DNA from: Streptomyces sp. Tu6071
Lineage (GTDB): Bacteria; Actinomycetota; Actinomycetes; Streptomycetales; Streptomycetaceae
Reading direction: 5' to 3'
NCBI RefSeq assembly: GCF_000213055.1
Contig: NZ_CM001165.1
Span: 806,001-870,000, forward strand
Length of the DNA stretch: 64,000 nucleotides
This document shows, piece by piece, positions 38,487 through 47,416 of the stretch. Numbering within the stretch: the stretch's first letter is position 1; the number at the start of each line of letters is the position of its first letter. The notes beneath the pieces were generated by a model. It worked only from the letters and a program-made list of their open reading frames with translations, did no database searches and had not been told where the DNA came from. The position numbers and the translations under genes are program-made.

Positions 38487-38517
38487 GCGGGGTGAGGAGG
38501 CGCGCCGTGAAGCCCCC

Positions 38518-39378
38518 TCACCCCGCCAAGAACCCCCGCAGCCGTCCGAGCAGCGCTTCCGGCCGGTGCAGCGGGATGATGTGGCCCGAGCCCTCGACCA
38601 GGCCGCCCGTGACGTCGTCCGCGCAGCCGCGCAGCTGGTGCTCCAGTGCCCCGCCCACCGGGTGGGCGCCGAGGGCGAGGGCCGGGACCGTGAGGCGGGT
38701 CGTGGTGATCGCTTCGGCGATGCGGGCGGCGCTCTCGGGGAGTGCGCGGTAGTGGGCGAAGGCGGCGCGCAGGGAATCCCTGCCGGTGTAGGCGCGGACG
38801 AAGGCGTCGCGCGCCCAGGCGGGGACGCCCTCGCCGAGGGTGCCCTCGGTCAGGAACCAGTCGATGTAGGCGGCCTCGTGGCCCTCCAGGACCCTTTCGG
38901 CGAGGCCCGGCACCGCGTGGAAGCCGAACCACCACGGCGGGCCGCCCGCGAGGAAGTCCTCGGCGCCGGGGAGCCGTCCGAGCAGCGACTCCATGACGAC
39001 GAGCCGCCGGACGAGCGCGGGGCGGCGCAGGGCGAGGAGGAAGGCGGGCGGGGTGCCCGCGTCGATGCCGACGACGGCGGCCGACGTCACGCCGAGCGCG
39101 GCGAGGAGCGCTTCGGCGTCCTCGGCGAGCGTGCCCGCGTCATAGCCGCTCGCGGGCTTGTCGCTCGCCCCGAGCCCGCGCAGGTCGGGCGCGATGAGCG
39201 TGTACCGGTCGGCGAGGTCCGCCATGACGACGCGCCACAGCTCCCACGTGTGCGGGAAGCCGTGCAGCAGGAGGACGGCGGGCCCCGAGCCCGCGAGCGC
39301 GACGTTGAGCGTGACCCCGTTGACGGGGACGCGGCGGAGGGTGACGTCCTCCAGGGGAAGCGGGCGGGGTGCGGTCAT
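38518..39378 (-). CDS. Alpha/beta hydrolase, epoxide-hydrolase-like
   Basis: A 286-residue hydrolase. HGFPHTWELWR provides the oxyanion region, and the nucleophile elbow GIDAGTPPA has Asp rather than Ser, as in epoxide hydrolases and haloalkane dehalogenases. A cap segment with aromatic residues (GGPPWWFGFHAVPG) and a late catalytic His (GSGHIIPLHRPEAL) follow. The GHD(W)GG context of standard epoxide hydrolases is modified to GIDAG. Epoxide hydrolysis or dehalogenation are both possible. The strand and spacing show no operon partner. Confidence 0.87.
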   Translation of the reverse strand: MTAPRPLPLEDVTLRRVPVNGVTLNVALAGSGPAVLLLHGFPHTWELWRVVMADLADRYTLIAPDLRGLGASDKPASGYDAGTLAEDAEALLAALGVTSAAVVGIDAGTPPAFLLALRRPALVRRLVVMESLLGRLPGAEDFLAGGPPWWFGFHAVPGLAERVLEGHEAAYIDWFLTEGTLGEGVPAWARDAFVRAYTGRDSLRAAFAHYRALPESAARIAEAITTTRLTVPALALGAHPVGGALEHQLRGCADDVTGGLVEGSGHIIPLHRPEALLGRLRGFLAG

Positions 39379-39460
39379 GCGGCGGACTCCCGGGCAGCGA
39401 GGGCAGGTTCGTCCCCCACGCTAGGCGGCCCGGCCCTCCGGGCGGGCACGTGCCGGTGCC

Positions 39461-40153
39461 TCAGTTCCCCACCGCCTCCTTGAGCGCCGCCCTGCACAGG
39501 GCGTCCGCGCGGCGCGTCGTCTCCGGGAGGCGGTAGCGCGGGGTCAGGGCGAGGGTGTGGGCGCACGCCGTGTCGAGCGTGACGCGGTGGCCCGCCGAGA
39601 CGTAGACCGGTTTGACGCCGGTACGGGTCCGCAGCGCCGCGCCCACCTCCTCCGCGCCGTCCAGGAGCGGGGCGCGGGCGCCGCGTTCCTCGCCGGGCGC
39701 CGCGTACGTGAAGAGGAACGGGTTCTTCGCGACGCCGAAGACGGGCAGCCCGGTGAGGACGCCGAGGTGCGCCGCGAGCCCGAAGCGGCGCGGGTGGGCG
39801 ACGCCGTAGCCGTCGCAGACGACGACGCCGGGAGCGACGGGGAGGCGGTCCAGGGCCGCGAGCACGGCGGGGAGTTCGCGGAAGGCGAGGAGTCCGGGCA
39901 CGTACGGGAACGCGACGCGTCCCACGGCCGTCGCCTGCCCGAGGACGGTGCGGCCCCCGGGGTCGAGGACGACGGCCGCCGCCGCGACGAGGTCGCGGGC
40001 ATCGTCGTAGGCGACGTCGACGCCCGTCAGGGGGACGGTGCCGGGTGCGGGGCCCGCCTCGTCGCGCACGAGTCGCGCGCGCAGCATCTCCTGCGCGGCG
40101 CGCGCCTCCGTCTCGGTACGTGGCCAGTCGGCGGGTGTGCGCAAGATCTCCAC
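39461..40153 (-). CDS. nfi: Endonuclease V (deoxyinosine repair)
   Basis: A 230-residue endonuclease V, which nicks DNA near deoxyinosine. The catalytic acidic residues lie in LTGVDVAYDD, the VVVCDGYGVAHPRRFGLAAHLG signature is complete, and VYVSAGHRVTLDTA follows. The start is placed at GTG 40153; the region before it lacks a ribosome-binding site but has CATGAT ending 6 bases upstream, so translation may be leaderless. A much longer frame to 40387 is open but not conserved-looking. Confidence 0.93.
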   Translation of the reverse strand: MEILRTPADWPRTETEARAAQEMLRARLVRDEAGPAPGTVPLTGVDVAYDDARDLVAAAAVVLDPGGRTVLGQATAVGRVAFPYVPGLLAFRELPAVLAALDRLPVAPGVVVCDGYGVAHPRRFGLAAHLGVLTGLPVFGVAKNPFLFTYAAPGEERGARAPLLDGAEEVGAALRTRTGVKPVYVSAGHRVTLDTACAHTLALTPRYRLPETTRRADALCRAALKEAVGN

Positions 40154-40310
40154 GCGCCCATCATGACCGCCGTCACCTGGGGGTACGCGGTTCCCGGGAG
40201 CGCGGTGACGAAGTTCACTGCCCCCGACCGGCCACTGAATGGGGCGTTCCGACGTCTTTACCTGGTGTACGGCCGAAGGTCCCGCCCGTCGACAACCAGG
40301 GGAGCAGGCG

Positions 40311-40724
40311 TTGTCCCTCACCATCGAACAAGCTGTCAAGGCCCACGTCGTGGCCGCCGCCGCCTTCTTGCCCACCGTCGAGGCCACGTTCCACTACGAC
40401 GCGCGCGACCCCTTCGCGGTCCGCGTCGACTTCCCCGCCTCGGCCACGCTGGAGGGCACGGAGGTGAGCTGGACCTTCGCGCGCGAACTCCTGCGCGAGG
40501 GCCTCACGGGGCCCGTCGGGACGGGTGACGTGCGGGTGCGCCCGCACGGCTGGGAACGGTTGATCGTGGAGTTCCACGCGCCCGAGGGGATGGCCGTCGT
40601 GCACCTGCCGAGCGCGGAGGTGCGCGGTTTCCTGGAGCGGACGGCCGCCGTCGTCGCGCCGGGTGAGGAGCGGATCACGGTGGACCTCGACAGGTGCCTG
40701 GCGGCGCTCATGCGGGAGGGCTGA
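40311..40724 (+). CDS. SsgA-like sporulation / cell-division regulator
   Basis: A 137-residue SALP family protein, a family confined to morphologically complex actinomycetes and involved in septum-site choice and spore maturation. ATFHYDARDPFAVRVDFP, EVSWTFARELLREGL and GTGDVRVRPHG are family signatures, and the full length is right. The start is an unusual TTG at 40311, with GGGGAG six bases upstream; no ATG or GTG fits the alignment. Which of SsgA to SsgG it matches cannot be said from sequence alone. Confidence 0.92.
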   Translation: MSLTIEQAVKAHVVAAAAFLPTVEATFHYDARDPFAVRVDFPASATLEGTEVSWTFARELLREGLTGPVGTGDVRVRPHGWERLIVEFHAPEGMAVVHLPSAEVRGFLERTAAVVAPGEERITVDLDRCLAALMREG

Positions 40725-40854
40725 GGGGCGGCGGGACGGGGAGGGGGCAGCGGTACGGGTTGGGGCGGGCCCCGGCGCCGGATCGGCACCCGTGCCCGTT
40801 CCGCCTACCGGCACCCCTACCTCGTCCCGGGCCCCCGCCCGCAGCGTCGCGCTG

Positions 40855-41622
40855 TCAGTTCCGTACCACCGCCGCCGCGACCCTGCCGCCGTCCACGTCG
40901 AGCACCGTGCCGTGCACGAAGCCGGCCTCGTCGCTCGCGAGGTAGACGACGGCCGCGGCGATGTCCTCGGGGAGGCCGTGGCGGCCCGCCGGGGTGCCCT
41001 CCATCATCACGTCGCCCGGGGACGCGACACCCTCGGGCAGGGGCTCGTGCACGACGCCGGGTGAGACCGCGTTGACGCGGACGCCCCGCGGGCCGTACTC
41101 GGCGGACCAGGCGCGGGTCAGGGTCTCGACGGCGCCCTTCGTCGAGGAGTAGAGCGAGCTGACCCCGACGCCGAGGCGGGCGATCCACGAACCGAGGTTG
41201 ACGATCGCGCCGCCGCCCGCGGCGGCCATCGCGGGCGCGAGCGCGGCGGTGAGGAAGTACGGGGCCTTGACGTTGACCGCGTAGACCCGGTCGAAGGTCT
41301 CCTCGTCGACGGTCTCCGTCGTGTTCGGCGGGTAGATCCCCGCGTTGTTCACGAGGATGTCGACGCGACCGCCGAGCACCCGGGTGGCCTCCTCGGCGAG
41401 CGCGCGCGAGGCGGCGGCGCTGCCGTCGAGGTCGGCCGCGACGAAATCGGCGGTCCCCCCGGCCGCGCGGATCGCCTCGACGGCCTCCTTGCCGCGCTCG
41501 GCGTTGCGCCCGCTGACCACGACGTGGGCGCCCTCGGCGGCGAGCGCCCGCGCGGTCGCACGGCCGATGTTGCTGGTGGAACCTGTGACAAGGGCCGTCT
41601 TTCCGGCCAGTCGTCCGCTCAC
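40855..41622 (-). CDS. Short-chain dehydrogenase/reductase
   Basis: A 255-residue classical SDR. The cofactor motif is TGSTSNIGRATARALAAEGAHV near residue 13, NNAG is near 93, and the catalytic Tyr-x3-Lys is in SSLYSSTKGAVETL near 157. VSGRNAERG after the second strand suggests NADP(H). GTG at 41622 has AGGAG upstream. The promoter is unusually clear, with an operator-like dyad covering its start site. The substrate is unknown. Confidence 0.9.
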   Translation of the reverse strand: MSGRLAGKTALVTGSTSNIGRATARALAAEGAHVVVSGRNAERGKEAVEAIRAAGGTADFVAADLDGSAAASRALAEEATRVLGGRVDILVNNAGIYPPNTTETVDEETFDRVYAVNVKAPYFLTAALAPAMAAAGGGAIVNLGSWIARLGVGVSSLYSSTKGAVETLTRAWSAEYGPRGVRVNAVSPGVVHEPLPEGVASPGDVMMEGTPAGRHGLPEDIAAAVVYLASDEAGFVHGTVLDVDGGRVAAAVVRN

Positions 41623-41657
41623 GGAATGCTCCTGGGGCGTCGCGGGGAACTGCGAAT

Positions 41658-41700
41658 GGATTACGTGATCCACTGTGCGCCGTCAAGATTGGACTGTCAA
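41658..41700 (-). promoter_or_regulatory. Promoter and operator dyad of the SDR gene
   Basis: On the minus strand a consensus -35 TTGACA (41700-41695) is followed after 17 bp by CACAGT (41677-41672), then at once by the near-perfect dyad GGATCACGTAATCC (41671-41658; 12 of 14 symmetric). The dyad covers the predicted transcription start, as expected for a repressor site. Confidence 0.6.
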
Positions 41701-41813
41701 ATCCAGTTTGGTGCTCCGCCCGGGTGGCGGCGTGGACGCATGACGCCCTCACGTCCGGCCCGTATGTGGTTCGCCACCGGCGCGGCCTCCGGCCCGCTCA
41801 CCGCCCGCGCGGA

Positions 41814-41855
41814 GGCACAGGCACAGGCGCAGGCACAGGCACAGGCACAGGCGCG
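41814..41855. repeat. Hexanucleotide tandem repeat (GGCRCR)
   Basis: Seven head-to-tail copies of GGCACA/GGCGCA-type hexamers lie in the 490-base gene-free region between the SDR and desaturase genes. This is a simple repeat prone to copy-number change. Besides this repeat and the two promoters, the region shows no gene. Confidence 0.85.
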
Positions 41856-42012
41856 GGAGCGCAGGGAGGATGTGGGGCGTGGCACGGGGGTGACATCCGG
41901 CAGGTGAGCGGGGACCCTGGGGGAGGGAAATCGCGCGCGCGGAAAAGTTGCTCATACCCCGCTCGCGTGCATCGCACACACAATCCCCGCGCCAGGCACT
42001 TACATCTCATTA

Positions 42013-42045
42013 ACCTACGGTGTCGTAACCTACGGGTCCGTAGGT
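42013..42045 (+). promoter_or_regulatory. Overlapping operator dyads upstream of the desaturase
   Basis: A perfect 8-2-8 inverted repeat, ACCTACGG-GT-CCGTAGGT (42028-42045), is preceded and overlapped by a degenerate copy (ACCTACGG-TG-TCGTAACC, 42013-42030). They lie about 70 bases before the desaturase start. This is most likely a repressor site controlling fatty-acid desaturation. Confidence 0.65.
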
Positions 42046-42114
42046 AGCCGCGCGCACCCCGCGCCCCGGCCCCGCCTGCGTCCGCTCCCCACCCCTCCGT
42101 CCCCAGGAGAATCC

Positions 42115-43104
42115 GTGAGTCTGGTGTCCCCGCGCCGCTCCCCCGACGACCTCAGTGGCGGCTGGACCGACCGCCGTCTGCTGCTTGCCCTGGAGGAGGT
42201 GGTGGAGCGGGAGCTGAACCGGCACCTCTCGGTGACGAAGGACTGGATGCCGCACCACTACGTGCCGTGGGGCGAGGCCAGGAACTTCCCCGAGTTCTTC
42301 GTGGACGGGGAGCCCTGGGCGCCGGAGCAGTCGAAGGTCACCGAGGTCGGCAGGACCGCTCTCGTCGTCAATCTCCTGACCGAGGACAACCTGCCGAGCT
42401 ACCACCACGAGATCGCCGCGCTCTTCGGCCGCGACGGCGCCTGGGGCACGTGGGTGCACCGCTGGACCGCCGAGGAGGCCCGGCACGGGATCGTGATGCG
42501 GGACTACCTGCTCGCGAGCCGCGCCGTCGACCCGGACGCGCTGGAGCGGTTCCGCATGGAGCACATGAGCGCCGGTTTCGAGTCCGACAACCGGCACTCG
42601 ATGCTCCACTCGGTCGCCTACGTGGCCTTCCAGGAACTCGCCACGCGCGTCTCGCACCGCAACACGGGCCACCAGTCGGGCGACCCGGTGTGCGACCGGA
42701 TGCTCGCGCGCATCGCGACCGACGAGAACCTGCACATGGTCTTCTACCGCAACCTGCTGCGCGCCTCGCTCGACCTCGCCCCCGACCTCGCGCTCTCCGC
42801 GATCCGCGACGTCGTCGTCGACTTCCGCATGCCGGGCCACGGCATCCCGAACTTCGGCCGCGCGGCGGCGCAGATGGCGATCGGCGAGGTCTACAACCTG
42901 CGCATCCACCACGACGACGTGCTCTCCCCCGTGCTGCGCTACCTCAAGGTCCTCGACCGCGACGGGCTCGGCCCCGAGGGGCTCAAGGCGCAGGAGGAGC
43001 TGGGCTACTTCATGGGCGGACTCGACGACAAGGCGAGCGAGTTCGACGAGAAGCTCGCCGCGCGCAAAGCGCGACTGGCGGCCAAGGCGGCGGCCGAGGG
43101 CTGA
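42115..43104 (+). CDS. Acyl-ACP desaturase, di-iron
   Basis: A 329-residue soluble stearoyl-ACP-desaturase-type enzyme that places a cis double bond in acyl-ACP. The di-iron ligands appear as the paired motifs EEARH (in WTAEEARHGIV) and DENLH (in IATDENLHMVFYR), with the first-helix glutamate near ALEEVVERELN. GTG at 42115 has AGGAGAATCC upstream. The overlapping dyads upstream suggest repression by a lipid-responsive regulator. It probably tunes membrane fluidity in this organism. Confidence 0.94.
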   Translation: MSLVSPRRSPDDLSGGWTDRRLLLALEEVVERELNRHLSVTKDWMPHHYVPWGEARNFPEFFVDGEPWAPEQSKVTEVGRTALVVNLLTEDNLPSYHHEIAALFGRDGAWGTWVHRWTAEEARHGIVMRDYLLASRAVDPDALERFRMEHMSAGFESDNRHSMLHSVAYVAFQELATRVSHRNTGHQSGDPVCDRMLARIATDENLHMVFYRNLLRASLDLAPDLALSAIRDVVVDFRMPGHGIPNFGRAAAQMAIGEVYNLRIHHDDVLSPVLRYLKVLDRDGLGPEGLKAQEELGYFMGGLDDKASEFDEKLAARKARLAAKAAAEG

Positions 43105-43196
43105 GCGGGCGGGACGAGGGCGGCGGTACGGGTCCGGGGGCGGTGGTACGCGGCGGCGGCGCCCCCGGCAGTCGGGAACTCCCCGCACGGCCCCCG

Positions 43197-43310
43197 CCCT
43201 CACGCGGCGCGTGGAACACCCCCGCGCGCCGCACCGTTTCCCCCCTCGCGCGGCGCAGGGGGTACCCCGCGCCGCACCGTTGCCACCCTCACGCGGCGCG
43301 CGGAACTCCG
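43197..43310. repeat. Imperfect tandem repeat of about 45 bp, 2.5 copies
   Basis: Units starting at 43197, 43243 and 43286 share CCCTCRCGCGGCGC, and the first two share GCGCCGCACCGTTNCCA about 30 bases later. It lies in the 261-base gap between the convergent desaturase and WhiB genes. No protein is encoded; a structured 3' region or terminator array is possible. Confidence 0.7.
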
Positions 43311-43365
43311 GCCCGGCGCCCCGTTCGCACACACCGCCCGGGGCTCCCCCACGCCGTCCCCACCC

Positions 43366-43635
43366 TCACGCCCTCCGCAGCCTCCGCAGCCGTCCCCGCT
43401 CCTTCTCCGAGAGGCCGCCCCACACCCCGTAGCGCTCGTCGCGGGCGAGGGCGTGTTCCAGGCAGGCGCGGCGGCTCGGGCAGGAGCGGCAGACGCGTTT
43501 GGCGTCCTGGACCGAACCGCCCGGCTCGGGAAAGAAGAAGTCCGGGCCGATCTGCGCGCACAGGGCCGCTTCCTGCCAGTCCTCGGGCTCCTCGCCCGTG
43601 CTCGTGCTGTCCCCGTGATCGCTCATGACGAGCAT
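43366..43635 (-). CDS. WhiB-family Fe-S regulator
   Basis: An 89-residue WhiB-like protein. It has four cluster cysteines: one in EAALCAQIGPD, two in RVCRSCPSRR, one in RACLEHAL. The GVWGGLSEKERGRLRR turn and basic tail bind sigma factor and DNA. The [4Fe-4S] cluster senses redox or NO in the family. The start is uncertain: ATG at 43635, or ATG at 43626; neither has a convincing ribosome-binding site. It resembles WblA/WblE-like short forms, but the subgroup is not certain. Confidence 0.92.
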   Translation of the reverse strand: MLVMSDHGDSTSTGEEPEDWQEAALCAQIGPDFFFPEPGGSVQDAKRVCRSCPSRRACLEHALARDERYGVWGGLSEKERGRLRRLRRA

Positions 43636-43729
43636 GCTGCCGTGGGCGCGGAAACAAACGATCGACGAACGATCAACGCGCGTTCAACGCCGAGTCCCGG
43701 GCGGCGTGTCGAGGTTGGACACGACGGCG

Positions 43730-44968
43730 TCACACGCCCACCGGCAGCTCGGCGAACCCCCGCATCACGAAGTTCGGTCGCCGCCTCGCCTCGCCCGCGA
43801 GGTGGAGGCCCGGGGCCCGGTCGAGCAGGGCCGCGAGCGAGGCGGTGAGTTCGAGGCGGGCGAGCGGGGCGCCGACGCAGTAGTGGATGCCCGCGCTGAA
43901 GGAGACGTGCGGGACGGCGGGGCGGGTGAGGTCGAGGCGGTGCGGCTCGGCGAAGACGGTCGGGTCGTGGTTGGCGGAGCCGAAGAGGAGGGCCAGCTCC
44001 TCGCCGCGCGGGATCGTGACGCCGTCGATCTCGATGTCGTCGAGCACCCACCGCTCGAAGAGCTGCAACGGCGTGTCGTAGCGCAGCAGTTCCTCCACGG
44101 CGGTGGGGACGAGGCCGTGGTCGGCGCGGAGGGCGGCGAGCTGGTCGGGGTGGGTGAGCAGCGCGTGCCAGCCGTTGACGGTCGCGCCCACGGTGGCCTC
44201 GTGCCCCGCGTTGAGGAGCAGTGCGCAGGTCGCGACGATCTCCGCCTCGCTGAGCCGGTCCCCCGCCTCGCGGGCGGCGACGAGCGCCGAGACGAGGTCG
44301 TCGCCCGGTCGGCGCGCGCGGTCCGCGATGAGGGCGCGCAGGTACGCGGAGAACTCGGCCGACGCGGCGACCGCCCGACGCGCCGTCTCCTCGGACGGGT
44401 TCAGCTCGTACATCGCGCAGATCGCCGCCGACCAGGGGCGCAGGAGCGGGCGATCGGCCTCCGGCACGCCGAGGAGTTCGGCGATGACCGCGACGGGCAG
44501 CGGCTCGGCGACGTCGGTCAGGAGGTCGCCGCCGCCCCGCTCGGCGAGCGCGTCGGCGAGATCGCGGGCCAACCCGGTCACGTACGGGCGCAGCGCCTCG
44601 ACCGTGCGCGGGGTGAAGGCGTGCGAGACGAGGCGGCGGATGCGGGTGTGGTCCGGGGGTTCGAGTTCGAGCATCCCGAGGTCGTTCAGCTCGTGGAAGG
44701 GCGCGTGCGCGCGCGGGGGCGGTGTGCGGCCGAACTCCTCGTGCGTGTAGCGGTGCTGGTAGCTCCGGCCGAGGCGGCGGTCGCGCAGGAGCGCGGAGAC
44801 GTCGGCGTGGTGCGGGACGAGCCACTGGCCGCTCGGCGCGTAGTGGAGGACGCGGCCCGCCTCGCGCAGCGCGGCGTAGACCGGGTAGGGGTCGGCGAGG
44901 AAGGCGGGGTCGCCGTGGTCGAAGGCGGCGGGGGCGAGGGGGCGCGGGGTGGCGGCTGGTGCGGACAT
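43730..44968 (-). CDS. Cytochrome P450 (CYP107-like)
   Basis: A 412-residue soluble bacterial P450. The I-helix has AGHEATVGAT in place of AGxDTT, the ExxR is EELLR, and the haem loop is FSAGIHYCVGAPLARLE with the cysteine ligand. TACCGT ends 6 bases before the ATG at 44968, with no ribosome-binding site, so the transcript is probably leaderless. No ferredoxin or reductase gene is adjacent, so it depends on partners elsewhere. The substrate is unknown, and no biosynthetic cluster surrounds it. Confidence 0.93.
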   Translation of the reverse strand: MSAPAATPRPLAPAAFDHGDPAFLADPYPVYAALREAGRVLHYAPSGQWLVPHHADVSALLRDRRLGRSYQHRYTHEEFGRTPPPRAHAPFHELNDLGMLELEPPDHTRIRRLVSHAFTPRTVEALRPYVTGLARDLADALAERGGGDLLTDVAEPLPVAVIAELLGVPEADRPLLRPWSAAICAMYELNPSEETARRAVAASAEFSAYLRALIADRARRPGDDLVSALVAAREAGDRLSEAEIVATCALLLNAGHEATVGATVNGWHALLTHPDQLAALRADHGLVPTAVEELLRYDTPLQLFERWVLDDIEIDGVTIPRGEELALLFGSANHDPTVFAEPHRLDLTRPAVPHVSFSAGIHYCVGAPLARLELTASLAALLDRAPGLHLAGEARRRPNFVMRGFAELPVGV

Positions 44969-45077
44969 GGCAGGACGGTAGAGGGCGCGGGACCGGGTGA
45001 CCAGGCCCCCGCGCGGACCGGGGCCGGTTCGCCCCGCGTCGTCCGGAGGCACGCCCGGCGGCGCCCGAAGCCGCTGC

Positions 45078-45863
45078 TCAGTTACGCGGGTTCGGCGTCA
45101 TCACGGCGAAGACCGCCCCGTGCGGGTCCGTGAAGCGCGCCATGCGGCCCACGTCGGGGATGTCGAGCGGTTCCACCTCGGTGCTCGCTCCGCCCGCGAG
45201 CGCCTTCGCCGCCGTCGCGTCGCAGTCGGAGACGTTGAAGTACGGGAGCCAGTACGGGCCGCGCCCGCTCGTCGCGGGGTCGAGCGGGGCGACCCCGGCG
45301 AACATGTCCTCGGGGGTGCCTCCGGCGGGGTGCGGCATGAGGTAGTCGCCGCCCTCCATGTGCATCGTCGTCGTCTCCCAGCCGAAGACCCGGCCGTAGA
45401 AGGTGACGGCGGCGGGGGGCTCGGGGCTCTCCAGCTCGGCCCAGAAGAAGGCGTTCGTGTCGGTGACGATCTCCAGGCCCGTGTTGGTGCCCGGCTCCCA
45501 CACGGCGAAGGCGGCGCCCTGGGGGTCGGTGCAGGCGGCGAGCCTGCCGAGGTCCATGACGTCCGTCGCCGAGGTCGTCACGGTGCCGCCGTTCCGCTCG
45601 ACGGTCCGCGCGCTCGCCGCCGCGTCGGGTGTCTTGAAGTAGATCGTCCAGGCGGGCGGCACCTTGTCGGCCGGCATCGGCATGACGGCGGCGACCGTCT
45701 TGTCGTGGAGCTTGAACAGCCCGTAGTTCCCCATGTCCGGGCCCATGCGCTGGAGCGACCAGCCGAAGAGCCCCGCGTAGAACTCCTCGGCCCGGTCGAG
45801 GTCGGGCGTGGACAGTTCGAGCCAGACGGGCTCGCCGTCGGCGTAGTGTGCGCTGTTGAGCAT
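45078..45863 (-). CDS. VOC-family protein with two glyoxalase domains
   Basis: A 261-residue protein made of two similar vicinal-oxygen-chelate domains (residues about 10-125 and 140-258). Each has the start PVWLEL/FFWAELESP, an FYxxxFGW turn, and an ending DPQGAAFAVWEP or DPHGAVFAVMTP. Streptomyces homologues are annotated as hydroxylase-like or glyoxalase-like, and no catalytic role is proven. ATG at 45863 with GAGGGAAG upstream. The tandem-domain form probably arose by duplication. Confidence 0.88.
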   Translation of the reverse strand: MLNSAHYADGEPVWLELSTPDLDRAEEFYAGLFGWSLQRMGPDMGNYGLFKLHDKTVAAVMPMPADKVPPAWTIYFKTPDAAASARTVERNGGTVTTSATDVMDLGRLAACTDPQGAAFAVWEPGTNTGLEIVTDTNAFFWAELESPEPPAAVTFYGRVFGWETTTMHMEGGDYLMPHPAGGTPEDMFAGVAPLDPATSGRGPYWLPYFNVSDCDATAAKALAGGASTEVEPLDIPDVGRMARFTDPHGAVFAVMTPNPRN

Positions 45864-46046
45864 GGCGGAACTTCCCTCGCTCGCTTCGTGAGCCCGCCGC
45901 CACGGGGTACGGGCACGGCGGACGCCCTCCCTCCGAGTCTGGCACCGCCGCCCGCGAGGCGCGCGACGAGCGGGACCCCCGCCCGCGCAGGCGCCGCGCC
46001 GCCCCTTCCCCCCCGGACGGCCGGTGGGCGGGGGCGTCCTCCGGGC

Positions 46047-46082
46047 CCCCGCCCGAACCCCGCACCCCGCCCGAACCCCGCA
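46047..46082. repeat. Perfect 18-bp tandem duplication
   Basis: CCCCGCCCGAACCCCGCA occurs twice head to tail in the 306-base gene-free gap between the VOC and laccase genes. It is probably slippage. Nothing else was seen in the gap. Confidence 0.8.
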
Positions 46083-46169
46083 CGGGGCCCCCGCGCCCAG
46101 CCTGCGGCCGGGACCCCTCTCAGAGCCCGTACCCACGGGCCCGACCCGCCCGCCCGCAGGCGCCGCCCC

Positions 46170-47219
46170 TCAGCCTCCGTGCCCCGCGTGCTCCCCGGCC
46201 GGGCTCTTCCCGGACGCCGTCCCCTTGCCCGTGGCGCCGCTCTTCTTCATCGTGTGGCCCTCGTGCCCCGGGACCGTGCCGTCCTCCTTCGCGACCAGGA
46301 ACATTCCGGCCATGCCCATGTCGGAGTGCGACTGGACGTGGCAGTGGTACATCCACGCCCCGGCGCCCACGCCCTCGCCCGCGAGGACCTGGAAGCCGAA
46401 GGAGTCGGCGGGCCCGACGATCTTGTTGTCGATGACGGCCGAGGGGTCGTCGGGGCCCGTGAGCAGGCCCGTGCGGTTGTCCGCCCAGCGGTGACCGTGC
46501 ATGTGGAAGGTGTGGTAGTACTCGCCGTGCGTGATCATGACGATCTCGACGCGCTCCCCCACGACGGCCTCGAAGTCGGGGCCCTGCTTGAGGTTGTTGA
46601 TCGTCATGTCGTTGAAGACGATCGTGTACGTGCGGTCGGGCAGCAGATCGCCCTTGCGGCGGACCACCACTCCCCCGTAGAGCCCGTTGCGGATGCCGCC
46701 CGTGCCGTGGTCGGTGCCCACGACGTGGTCGTGGTAGTGCCAGTAGCCCGCGCTGCCGGGGCGGTAGGTGCCGTCGGCGCGCTTGCCCGGCTTGTGGGTG
46801 CGCCAGGTGTACGTGCGGTGGCCGCCCGGCGGGACGTGACTGCCGCTCATGCGGGTGCCGTCGCTGGTGATCTCGTAGTCCAGGCCGTGGACGTGGAGGC
46901 TCGCGTCGACGTCCATGGTGTTCTCGAAGTCGATGTGCAGCGTGTCGCCCTCGTTCAGCTCGATGAGCGGCCCGGGGATGCTCGCCTTGCCCTTCTCCAG
47001 GCCGTAGCCCATCTGACCGTTCGCCAGGCGCTCCGCGTACATCGTGATGCGGCGCACCTCGCCCCCCGCGGGCGCGGTCGGCGCCGTCACGGCGGCCTGC
47101 GCCGTACCGCTCGTCGCACTCGCGCCCACCACGCCGAGGCCGGCCGCCGCGGCTGCTCCGCCGAGCAGGTAGCGCCTGCCGATGCGCCGTCCTCCCGAGC
47201 CCTCGTCCGTCGAAGCCAT
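46170..47219 (-). CDS. Small two-domain laccase (multicopper oxidase), Tat-exported
   Basis: A 349-residue SLAC-type laccase that oxidises phenols or electron-carrier proteins and reduces oxygen to water; it works as a trimer outside the cell. A twin-arginine signal ([19 protein letters not shown]) occupies residues 14-43. Copper ligands are in HVHG (109-111), HYHDH (161-165), HTFHMHGH (236-243) and [12 protein letters not shown] (292-303), where the Cys, His and Met of the type 1 site are present. A His/Lys-rich tail follows. AAAAGGAG precedes the ATG. It is divergent, across 197 bases, from the PQQ-dehydrogenase gene. Confidence 0.95.
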   Translation of the reverse strand: MASTDEGSGGRRIGRRYLLGGAAAAAGLGVVGASATSGTAQAAVTAPTAPAGGEVRRITMYAERLANGQMGYGLEKGKASIPGPLIELNEGDTLHIDFENTMDVDASLHVHGLDYEITSDGTRMSGSHVPPGGHRTYTWRTHKPGKRADGTYRPGSAGYWHYHDHVVGTDHGTGGIRNGLYGGVVVRRKGDLLPDRTYTIVFNDMTINNLKQGPDFEAVVGERVEIVMITHGEYYHTFHMHGHRWADNRTGLLTGPDDPSAVIDNKIVGPADSFGFQVLAGEGVGAGAWMYHCHVQSHSDMGMAGMFLVAKEDGTVPGHEGHTMKKSGATGKGTASGKSPAGEHAGHGG

Positions 47220-47416
47220 CACGAACTCCTTTTCCGATGTGCGGACTTGCCGGACCCCAAGGGCCCCAGGGACGGGCACACGGTAGCCGCGCGGGCCTCG
47301 TTTATCCACGGTGAGGACAAAGTTTGTGCCATTCAGGTCATAGGTATTGGCCTCCCGGGCAAAGGGGTCTAGCTTCGGCGGCGCTGTTGCTGCGACTGAC
47401 GAGGGTGGAGGACCAC

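Noticed and set aside
41813..41860. CRISPR-like short repeats
   Set aside because: The units are 6 bp, contiguous and without spacers, and there are no cas genes in the window.
41749..42010. Short minus-strand frames around the hexamer repeat
   Set aside because: They encode only Cys/Leu/Pro repeats from the hexamer and have no ribosome-binding site.
42013..44968. A biosynthetic gene cluster around the desaturase and P450
   Set aside because: The genes are on different strands with a WhiB gene between them and no scaffold-building enzyme nearby.
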